Both the position numbers and the translations under genes were made by a program. Below, piece by piece: positions 57,583 through 64,000 of a stretch of DNA of 64,000 nt; position 1 is the stretch's first letter, and every line of letters begins with the position of its first letter. This DNA comes from Helcococcus ovis (GTDB lineage Bacteria; Bacillota; Clostridia; Tissierellales; Peptoniphilaceae). The notes beneath the pieces were generated by a model. The model ran no database searches. It was not told where the DNA came from and was given only the letters and a program-made list of their open reading frames with translations. The stretch covers positions 496,001 to 560,000 of the forward strand of contig NZ_CP119081.1 in assembly GCF_004524775.2 (NCBI RefSeq), read 5' to 3'.

Positions 57583-59232
57583 ATGAAGACAGATTACGAA
57601 ATTTCATTAGAAGCTAATAAAAAAAACATTGAAAAAGTTGCTTCAAAAATAAATATATCTCAAAAAGATTTAAATAAATATGGAGAATATAAGGCAAAAG
57701 TTAATATTCCAAGTTTTGATAATTTATCAGAAAATTTAATTTTGGTTACATCTATAAATCCTACTTCAACAGGAGAAGGAAAATCTACAGTTACAGTTGG
57801 ATTATGTGATGGTATGAATTTAATAGGTAAAAAAACTTCAGTTGCACTTAGAGAGCCATCATTAGGACCTGTTTTAGGGAGAAAAGGAGGTGCTACAGGG
57901 GGAGGTTATGCTCAAGTAGTTCCAATGGATGAAATAAATCTTCATTTTACAGGAGATTTTCATGCAATTACATCTGCACATAATGCAATAATGGCTTTAA
58001 TAAATAATCATATTTTTCAAGGAAATAAATTAAATTTTGATAAAATAGAATTTAATTATGTAATGGATATGAATGAAAGAGCACTTAGAAGTGTTGAAAT
58101 TTACAGTAATGGCAAATTAAGTAGTCCAAAATCAAGTTCATTTGATATAACTGTAGCTAGTGAGATTATGGCTATATTATGTTTATCAGAAAATATTTTT
58201 GATTTAAAAAAAAGAGTTTCAAATATAATATTGGGATATACAAGAGAATCTAAGCCTATATATTTAAGAGAATTAAAAATTGAAGGAGTTATTGTTGCGT
58301 TGTTGAAAGATGCTATACGACCTAATTTAGTTCAAACGCTTGAAAATAACCCTGCATTTATACATGGAGGACCATTTGCAAATATTGCTCATGGATGTAA
58401 TTCAGTTATAGCTACAAAAACAGCACTTAAATACAGCGATTATGTAATTACAGAAGCAGGATTTGGAGCTGATTTAGGTGCAGAGAAATTCTTTAATATA
58501 AAATGTAGAAGTGCAAAATTAAAACCTAAAGCTGTTGTAATTGTAGCAACTATAAAAGCAATTAAATTACATGGTGGAGTTTTGGAAAAAGATTTAGCAC
58601 AAGAAAATTTAGAAGTATTGAAAATAGGTATTAAAAATTTAGAAAAACATGTTGAGAATATTAGGAAATTTAATCTTCCGATTGTAATTGCATTAAATGA
58701 ATTTACAACAGATACGGATAGAGAAAAAGAGTTTTTATTGAAATGGGCTAAATCTCATGATGTTGAAATTTCACTTACTCAAGTGTGGTCGAAAGGTGGA
58801 GAGGGTGCTATTGATTTATCAAAAAAATTGGTTAATTTAATTGAAAAAAATAATAAAGAATTTAATCTATTATATAAAGATGAAGATTTAATAGAAGATA
58901 AAATTAATATAATAGCTAAGCAAATTTATGGAGCAACATCGGTTAAATTTACAGATTCTGCTAGAGAAAAACTTAAATTAATCAATGATTTGGGATATAG
59001 TAATTTACCTGTATGTATGGCAAAAACACCAAATTCTCTTTCTGATAATCCAAAGTTATTAGGCAGACCGGAAAATTTTCAAATAACAATTTCAGATTTG
59101 AAAATAAATAGTGGTGCAGGTTTTATTGTTGCATATTTGAATAAAGTCCTTACAATGCCCGGGTTACCTAAAATACCAAATGCAATTAGTATAGATATTG
59201 ATGAAAATGAAAATATAATTAATCTTTTTTAG
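57583..59232 (+). CDS. fhs: Formate--tetrahydrofolate ligase
   Basis: Makes 10-formyl-THF from formate, ATP and THF. 549 residues, full length. The P-loop is TSTGEGKS (61-68). REPSLGPVLGRKGGATGGG, HFTGDFHAI and HGGPFANIAHGCNSV match the family, with small changes from the usual consensus (Arg in GRKGG, SerThr after the P-loop Lys). As the last gene of the purine operon it supplies the formyl donor for PurN and PurH. Followed by a multi-hairpin terminator. Confidence 0.95.
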   Translation: MKTDYEISLEANKKNIEKVASKINISQKDLNKYGEYKAKVNIPSFDNLSENLILVTSINPTSTGEGKSTVTVGLCDGMNLIGKKTSVALREPSLGPVLGRKGGATGGGYAQVVPMDEINLHFTGDFHAITSAHNAIMALINNHIFQGNKLNFDKIEFNYVMDMNERALRSVEIYSNGKLSSPKSSSFDITVASEIMAILCLSENIFDLKKRVSNIILGYTRESKPIYLRELKIEGVIVALLKDAIRPNLVQTLENNPAFIHGGPFANIAHGCNSVIATKTALKYSDYVITEAGFGADLGAEKFFNIKCRSAKLKPKAVVIVATIKAIKLHGGVLEKDLAQENLEVLKIGIKNLEKHVENIRKFNLPIVIALNEFTTDTDREKEFLLKWAKSHDVEISLTQVWSKGGEGAIDLSKKLVNLIEKNNKEFNLLYKDEDLIEDKINIIAKQIYGATSVKFTDSAREKLKLINDLGYSNLPVCMAKTPNSLSDNPKLLGRPENFQITISDLKINSGAGFIVAYLNKVLTMPGLPKIPNAISIDIDENENIINLF

Positions 59233-59313
59233 AAAAATGAATATTAAAATAATATAATTTTTAGAATAGGTAATAAATCTTAAATTATAAAAAATTTAAT
59301 AAAACACATATAT

Positions 59314-59392
59314 AAGCCTTGGATTTTGAAATGAATCCAAAAAGTTGGACTTTATACCGGAGACATTTAGAAATATTTGTCTCTGGCTTTTT
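59314..59392 (+). terminator. Multi-hairpin terminator after fhs
   Basis: Three consecutive hairpins: TTGGATT/AATCCAA (59319-59340), AAAGT/ACTTT (59341-59353) and CCGGAGACA/TGTCTCTGG (59357-59386), then CTTTTT. AAGCC at 59314-59318 can also pair with GGCTT at 59385-59389, enclosing the whole set and competing with the base of the last hairpin. Not a tRNA: no T-loop and wrong arm sizes. Confidence 0.8.
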
Positions 59393-59408
59393 GTGTTCTA
59401 AATATTTT

Positions 59409-59576
59409 TTATGATATTTTAACAACATTCATATTATTGTATGAATCCTTTTTATTTTTATTAAATTGCCAATTTTTTTTAGGTGGTTTATTTTGATATC
59501 TAGTGCCTGTTTTCGATATAATTTTTATATTGTTGTTTAGTATAACACCATCACTTTTATATTGCGGTATAAAAAA
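59409..59576 (-). pseudogene. Decayed 3' fragment of an unidentified gene
   Basis: A minus-strand frame ending in TAA (59411-59409) reads IPQYKSDGVILNNNIKIISK, then TGTRYQNKPPKKNW and onward for about 50 codons. The Pro, Gly, Thr and Trp content looks like protein, yet there is no start codon or ribosome site upstream. Family unknown. Confidence 0.4.
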
Positions 59577-59638
59577 ATATATATTGTTATATATTTTATG
59601 GTATTATAAAATGTAAAATTAAGGAGGCCTTATAAAAA

Positions 59639-60025
59639 ATGAAAAAAATATTTTACATAATTTTAGGATTAATTGGATTATTTTTAGGCACATTGGGAAT
59701 ATTTTTGCCTATATTACCCACTACACCATTTTTACTATTAGCACTTATTTGTTTTGCTAAAGGTTCGACTAGATTACATAATTGGTTTATAAAAAGTAAA
59801 ATATATGAAAAAAATTTAAAGTCATTTGTTGAAAAAAATGAAATGCCAATTTCTGTAAAAATAAGAGTCATGTGTTTCATTACATTATTGATGGGAGTCG
59901 GTTTCTTTATGATGTTTAGAAAAAGCTTATACATTCCATGTTTAATACTTTTTATTGTATGGATATTTCATATAATATATTTTATATTTAGGATTAAAAC
60001 TAAAAAAAAGGAGAAAATATGTTAA
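59639..60025 (+). CDS. DUF454 (YbaN-family) inner-membrane protein
   Basis: 128 residues with three to four membrane segments: about 3-26 (GLIGLFLGTLGIFLPILPTT), 27-42, and 75-115. The N-terminal LGLIGLFLGTLGIFLP and PTTPFLLLA are characteristic of DUF454, and the central RLHNWFIKSKIYEKNLKSF is the conserved cytoplasmic loop. Molecular function unknown. RBS AAGGAGG with a somewhat long spacer. It overlaps the next ABC gene by seven bases, so it belongs to the ABC transporter operon. Confidence 0.82.
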   Translation: MKKIFYIILGLIGLFLGTLGIFLPILPTTPFLLLALICFAKGSTRLHNWFIKSKIYEKNLKSFVEKNEMPISVKIRVMCFITLLMGVGFFMMFRKSLYIPCLILFIVWIFHIIYFIFRIKTKKKEKIC

Positions 60026-61686
60026 AAAAGTTATTTTGTATTGAAAAAAAATATAGAAAATTTGCAATACTGAATACATTTATGGATTGGATGAATATTA
60101 TAATTTTTATTCAAATTGCAAATATAATTTTACTTACAATTAATAACCAAAAAGTATCAAAATTATTCTATATAATGTTAATATTTACATTTATATTTCA
60201 ATTATCATATTATACAATATGGGGCAAAAATTATATAAATATTTGGTCAAATAAATCTAAATTACACCTAAAAAAAATGTATTTTAAGAGTGTATTACAA
60301 GATTATAATCACTATAATGTTGTAGATATTATCCAGGGGGATATGATAAATTTAGAACGTTTGGATAATATTTATGAAATAATATTTCCTGCTTTTTTTA
60401 GAATAATTTTTGGACTTATTTTCATTTTATTATTTTCAATACTTTTTAAATCCATCAACTTTTTGGTATATATTTTGTATTTTTTTGTTATGGGTGGAAG
60501 TATTATGTTATTTATGAAGTCAATCAATACTGTAAATAGGGTTCACATGAATACATTTTTAAATATTGGAAAAAGGTTTTTAAATGATTTAAATGGGATA
60601 AATACTTTAATAATGTATGGTCAAGATAAAGTTTTTTTTGATGATTTTAAGAAAGATTCTGAAAATTTTAGACAGAAAACAATGGATTTGTTATACGCAC
60701 AGTTACAGACTCTATTTATACTTAATTTTTACGTTTTTTTATTTTCAATTTTGGGGGTTATTTATAATATTATACAAATAAAGTTAGGTAATATTAGCAA
60801 TATCCAAGGTATAATATTAAGCATGATATTAATAAATCTTTTGTTATTTACAAGGGAAATAGGGTTTTACATGCACGTTGTTAAATCTGCAATTAAGCCA
60901 ATTACAATAGCATATTCTAAAATTAAATTTAAAAATGATGACAAAATAAATTTCAATGAAAAAATTAATACAATTAAAATAGAAAATGTAGATTTTTCTT
61001 ATGATTCACAAAATACTTTACTAAAAAATATAAATTTTGAATTTAAGACAGGAAATGTTTATAAGATAGTCGGGGAGAATGGAAAGGGAAAATCAACCAT
61101 TACAAAATTAATATCAGGGGTAATATCTCCAGATTCAGGAAAAATTTTATTAAATAATAAAGATATAAATGAATTAAATTATTATGAAAAATTAAAAAAA
61201 ATTGGTACATTAGGTACTTCAAGTTATTTATTTAATACTACTATAAGAGAAAATTTACAAATTAACGATGAAATAGACATTTACGAAAGTATGAAAAAAT
61301 ATGATTTATTAGATTTTGTAAATAATCTTGAACTAAAATTAGATACCTTGGTTGGCGAAAATGGAAAAATGTTATCGCCGGGACAAAAACAGCAAATATC
61401 TTTATTAAGGCTTATAATGTCAAGAAAGGACATCTATATATTTGATGAAATAACTTCGAGTATTGATAAAAATAATTCAGAAAAAATAAATAAGGCAGTT
61501 AATAAATTAAAAAAAGAAAGTATTGTAATTATAATTACTCATAATCTTAAGGAAATAGATGATGATGAAAATATAATTTTTATTGATAATAATACAATTC
61601 AATGCAATAAACATAAAGAATTATTAAAAAACAACAAAAATTATTTTAATTTATATAATGCCAAAATAGGAGAAAATAATGATTAA
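60019..61686 (+). CDS. ABC exporter half-transporter, CydD-like
   Basis: Fused membrane and ATPase protein of 555 residues. Membrane domain about 15-300 with six hydrophobic segments; its YGQDKVFFDDFKKDSENFR and following KTM match the coupling region of CydD. ATPase domain about 320-555: Walker A GENGKGKST, signature LSPGQKQQ (LSGGQ with Pro), Walker B IYIFDE, H-loop His in IITHN. It overlaps the partner gene by eight bases, so the pair forms a heterodimer. CydDC exports thiols and binds heme; the substrate here is unknown. DUF454 upstream and an Shp-like heme protein downstream point to heme or redox biology (inference). Confidence 0.82.
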   Translation: MLKKLFCIEKKYRKFAILNTFMDWMNIIIFIQIANIILLTINNQKVSKLFYIMLIFTFIFQLSYYTIWGKNYINIWSNKSKLHLKKMYFKSVLQDYNHYNVVDIIQGDMINLERLDNIYEIIFPAFFRIIFGLIFILLFSILFKSINFLVYILYFFVMGGSIMLFMKSINTVNRVHMNTFLNIGKRFLNDLNGINTLIMYGQDKVFFDDFKKDSENFRQKTMDLLYAQLQTLFILNFYVFLFSILGVIYNIIQIKLGNISNIQGIILSMILINLLLFTREIGFYMHVVKSAIKPITIAYSKIKFKNDDKINFNEKINTIKIENVDFSYDSQNTLLKNINFEFKTGNVYKIVGENGKGKSTITKLISGVISPDSGKILLNNKDINELNYYEKLKKIGTLGTSSYLFNTTIRENLQINDEIDIYESMKKYDLLDFVNNLELKLDTLVGENGKMLSPGQKQQISLLRLIMSRKDIYIFDEITSSIDKNNSEKINKAVNKLKKESIVIIITHNLKEIDDDENIIFIDNNTIQCNKHKELLKNNKNYFNLYNAKIGENND

Positions 61687-63283
61687 AAGACTTTTATCCT
61701 ACATAAATCACTTAACAAAATATTTATTTATAAGTTATATATTTGCATTTATTGCAAGTTTTGGGACAATTTTAGAATTAGGATATTTATTTTATATATT
61801 ATTTAATTTAGAAATTAATTATATTTATATTGGAATATTTGTAATTTCAATAATTTTAATTTCTGCATTTAGATTTTTGGAACAATATTTTGGGCATTTA
61901 GTAGCATTTAAGCTTTTGTCAGATTTTCGTATAAGAGTTTATGACAAATTGAGAAAAATAGCACCTGCAAAGATGGATAATAAGGAAAGTACAATGGTCT
62001 TGTCCATAATACATACAGATATTGAACTTGTAGAAGTATTTTTTGCACATACGATAGTACCTGTTATTACAGCTATTTCTATGACGTTATTAATGGGAGT
62101 GCTTATGATATATCAATTTGGATTAACTGGTATTGTAGCTCCAATTACTTATATTATAGTTGGATTTATATATCCGTTTTTCATGAAAAATACAATTTCT
62201 AAAAATTCTAATATTTTAAACATAGAAAAATTAAATTTAAGTAAATTAGTATCAGATATTATGAATGGAAAAAAGGAAATTTTAGAATTTAATTTAGTTA
62301 ATAAAGAATTAAATAAAATTGAGAAAAAAATAAATAGAGAGATAAAAATTTCTAATAGAAATGCTGTTATATTTATTAACAAAAGATACATAATAAGTAT
62401 AACTATTTTAATTTCATGGTTTGTTTTATTTTTATTAAATTATTCAAGTATGACAAATTTAGATAAAATTTATTTATTAGTTTATCCTTTTACATTTGAT
62501 ACACAAATAGCATTAACTAATTTATCACTATCACTTTCAAAAACATTAAAGTCATCTAAGAATTTAATTTCATTTTTAGATGAAGAAAGTTTAGTTACAG
62601 ATGGTAATGAGAATATTGAAAACATAAATTCTATAGAAATTAAAAACTTAAGCTTCTCATATCCAAATACAAATAAAAAGGTATTGGAAGATATAAATTT
62701 AAATTTTGATTCTGATAACATTATTGGAATTGTTGGGAAAAGCGGTGAAGGTAAAACAACTTTAGTTAAGATTATTATGAAGTGGTATCAAACGAGTATA
62801 GGAGATATTTTAATTAATTCAAAGGATATAAAGAGAATTTCAAATAGCTCGATCAGGTCAAATATAAATTATGTGCCTCAAAAAACATATATTTTTAATG
62901 GAACACTGAGAGAAAATTTAACATTAAGAAAAAACATTCCTGATAATAAAATTATAGAAAAAATAAAACAGGTTTATTTATATGATAAATTTACTACATT
63001 GAAAGATGGGCTTGATACAGAAATGAGCAGCGAAAAAATACCATTTTCATCTGGAGAACTTCAACGAATTGAATTAATTAGAGCTTTATTAAGTGAATCA
63101 TCAGTAATGATTTTAGATGAGCCTACAAGTAACCTAGATTTGCAAAATGAAAAAATATTTTTAGAAATTTTAACAAATATAAAAAATACTAAAATTTTTA
63201 TTATTTCTCATAGAAAAGCACCTATTGATGTATGCGATAAGGTATATGAAGTTAATAATGGAAATATTAGACAAATTAAGTAG
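61679..63283 (+). CDS. ABC exporter half-transporter, CydC-like
   Basis: 534 residues, partner of the preceding gene. Membrane domain about 10-295; the stretch HTDIELVEVFFAHTIVPV resembles the CydC segment. ATPase domain about 315-534: Walker A GKSGEGKTT, signature FSSGELQRIE (LSGGQ variant), Walker B VMILDEPTSNLD, H-loop IISHRK. In heterodimeric exporters one nucleotide site is often impaired; here both proteins keep a Walker B Glu (IFDE and ILDE), though both signatures deviate. Followed by a clear terminator, so the operon ends here. Confidence 0.82.
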   Translation: MIKRLLSYINHLTKYLFISYIFAFIASFGTILELGYLFYILFNLEINYIYIGIFVISIILISAFRFLEQYFGHLVAFKLLSDFRIRVYDKLRKIAPAKMDNKESTMVLSIIHTDIELVEVFFAHTIVPVITAISMTLLMGVLMIYQFGLTGIVAPITYIIVGFIYPFFMKNTISKNSNILNIEKLNLSKLVSDIMNGKKEILEFNLVNKELNKIEKKINREIKISNRNAVIFINKRYIISITILISWFVLFLLNYSSMTNLDKIYLLVYPFTFDTQIALTNLSLSLSKTLKSSKNLISFLDEESLVTDGNENIENINSIEIKNLSFSYPNTNKKVLEDINLNFDSDNIIGIVGKSGEGKTTLVKIIMKWYQTSIGDILINSKDIKRISNSSIRSNINYVPQKTYIFNGTLRENLTLRKNIPDNKIIEKIKQVYLYDKFTTLKDGLDTEMSSEKIPFSSGELQRIELIRALLSESSVMILDEPTSNLDLQNEKIFLEILTNIKNTKIFIISHRKAPIDVCDKVYEVNNGNIRQIK

Positions 63284-63289
63284 ATTAAG

Positions 63290-63336
63290 AATATTGCCAT
63301 AAGTTTTATTTAGGATATTTTGGCAATATTTTTTTT
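63290..63336 (+). terminator. Terminator after ABC operon
   Basis: AATATTGCCA and TGGCAATATT form a 10-bp stem followed by a T6-T8 run. Confidence 0.92.
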
Positions 63337-63419
63337 ATTACATACTAATTTTATTCATAGTATTTTAATATGGAATGTAATTAAAATTAAGCATACCGAA
63401 TAAAATAATTAGTTTTATA

Positions 63420-63448
63420 TTGACAATGTTTGTAATCGATATTAAAAT
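63420..63448 (+). promoter_or_regulatory. Promoter of the Shp-like gene
   Basis: A perfect TTGACA (63420-63425), a 17-base spacer and TAAAAT (63443-63448), 34 bases before the start codon. ATCGAT lies between the boxes; I could not match a Fur or DtxR operator with confidence. Confidence 0.7.
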
Positions 63449-63482
63449 TATTTGGTGAGCCTAAAATAGAGAGGATTTTATT

Positions 63483-64000
63483 ATGAAAAAAAGAGTTTAT
63501 ATTTGTACATTAATATTTTTAATTTCAATAGTGAATTTAAGTGAAATGGTTTTTGCAGAATCAGGAAAAGTATTTACGGTTAATGTAAATCCAAGTTATA
63601 AACACCCGATTACAGGTGAAATTGAAGATTCTGGCGGAGAAAAATCAGTTGAGATTGGACAAGGTATGGTTGAAGGAGCTGTTTATAAGAAAGGGCTATT
63701 AGAGGTTTTAGATTCGGGCGAAATGTATTTAACAATTAAAATGGCATTGTTTGATTATACCGGTAATCACAAATTTTTAGTAGATGAAAATGATTCGGAA
63801 CATGAATTTACGGGAAGTGGAAGTGATGATAATGGTGAAACTAAAGATATAAGAATTAAGATTATAAATAAAAACTCGATAATAAAGGGCAATATGTATG
63901 TAGAGCCTATGGGAAGAAATGTTATTTGGTTTATGCATATTTCAGATGTTGTTCAGGGAAATAATACAGATATTGCTCAAAAATTAGTTAGTTCAAATTC
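63483..64000 (+). CDS. shp: Shp-like cell-surface heme-binding protein (partial)
   Basis: Open from ATG at 63483 to the right edge; 172 residues visible. A signal peptide (1-25) ends near VFAES. The mature part closely follows streptococcal Shp: HPITGEIEDSGGEKSVEIG (41-59), GQGMVEGAVY, KMALFDYTGN and NMYVEPMGRNVIW. In S. pyogenes Shp heme iron is held by two methionines, Met66 in GQGM and Met153 in EPMG; both are kept here as Met62 and Met143. It should bind heme at the surface and pass it to an importer. Preceded by its own promoter and GAGAGG. The C-terminal anchor and any importer genes lie outside the window. Sequence comparison is from memory but the match is strong. Confidence 0.85.
   Translation, partial: MKKRVYICTLIFLISIVNLSEMVFAESGKVFTVNVNPSYKHPITGEIEDSGGEKSVEIGQGMVEGAVYKKGLLEVLDSGEMYLTIKMALFDYTGNHKFLVDENDSEHEFTGSGSDDNGETKDIRIKIINKNSIIKGNMYVEPMGRNVIWFMHISDVVQGNNTDIAQKLVSSN

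Larger units (their letters stand above)
59233..59638. other. Intergenic stretch, 406 bp
   Basis: It holds a multi-hairpin terminator (59314-59392), a coding-like fragment on the minus strand (59409-59576) and the leader of the DUF454 gene with a strong AAGGAGG at 59621-59627. Confidence 0.65.

Noticed and set aside
59314-59392. tRNA-like cloverleaf
   Set aside because: There are several arms and a closing stem, but no T-loop consensus, no anticodon arm of proper size and no CCA context. It ends in a T run like a terminator.

Overview
The window is AT-rich, densely packed DNA from a low-GC Gram-positive anaerobe. The likely source is the Peptoniphilaceae, close to Parvimonas. That call rests on base composition, strong purine-rich ribosome binding sites, the glmU-prs-pth-mfd housekeeping order, pyruvate phosphate dikinase with its regulatory kinase, a single-chain clade II PurL, and a streptococcal-type Shp heme protein. 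The genus is an inference. I saw no tRNA, rRNA, CRISPR array, prophage or intact transposase.

Layout. 1-3.1 kb: the end of a polyamine ABC transporter operon (potABCD). 3.2-5.0 kb: a degenerate folD and trpS. 5.1-7.0 kb: a small orphan protein and a secreted GH73 glucosaminidase. 7.0-7.9 kb: a gene-poor accessory stretch with decayed coding fragments, four related hairpins and a 150-bp palindromic element. 7.9-10.2 kb: a cell-wall-anchored, proline-rich repeat protein. 10.7-14.8 kb: a DUF3267 membrane protein, then ppdK and its regulator on the minus strand. 15.3-21.2 kb: valS, hpt, a methyltransferase, a cold-shock protein, hslO and a TRIC-type channel. 21.4-27.3 kb: uraA, xth, a GT4 glycosyltransferase, an aldose-epimerase-like protein and murC. 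27.5-35.3 kb: glmU-prs-pth-mfd-parvulin lipoprotein, then HU. 35.4-39.8 kb: an MMPL/RND transporter with a secreted heptad-repeat partner. 39.9-44.5 kb: a UvrD-like helicase, guaB and a D,D-carboxypeptidase. 44.6-59.2 kb: a purine and one-carbon cluster. 59.6-64 kb: DUF454, two CydDC-like half-transporters and the start of an Shp-like heme-binding protein that runs off the window.

How the genes work together. purE-K-L-F-M-N-H-D-fhs run on the plus strand from one promoter, and purC plus a CofE-like ligase run divergently. With guaB, hpt and prs, the window carries PRPP synthesis, most of the route to IMP, the IMP-to-XMP step and purine salvage. purB and purA are not here. Fhs can make 10-formyl-THF for PurN and PurH directly from formate. 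This matters because the window's FolD has lost three of its four catalytic residues.

Most notable observation. PurF begins exactly where the catalytic N-terminal cysteine should be and lacks it. It also lacks the other glutaminase residues and all four Fe-S cysteines, while its PRPP-binding half is intact. Together with the eroded FolD and the F420-ligase-like protein beside purC, this suggests a rewired purine and folate metabolism, perhaps using free ammonia in an amino-acid-fermenting anaerobe. Other points of interest are the covarying hairpin array and palindrome at 7.26-7.82 kb, and the heme-type locus at the right edge. Comparisons with reference proteins were made from memory and should be confirmed by alignment.
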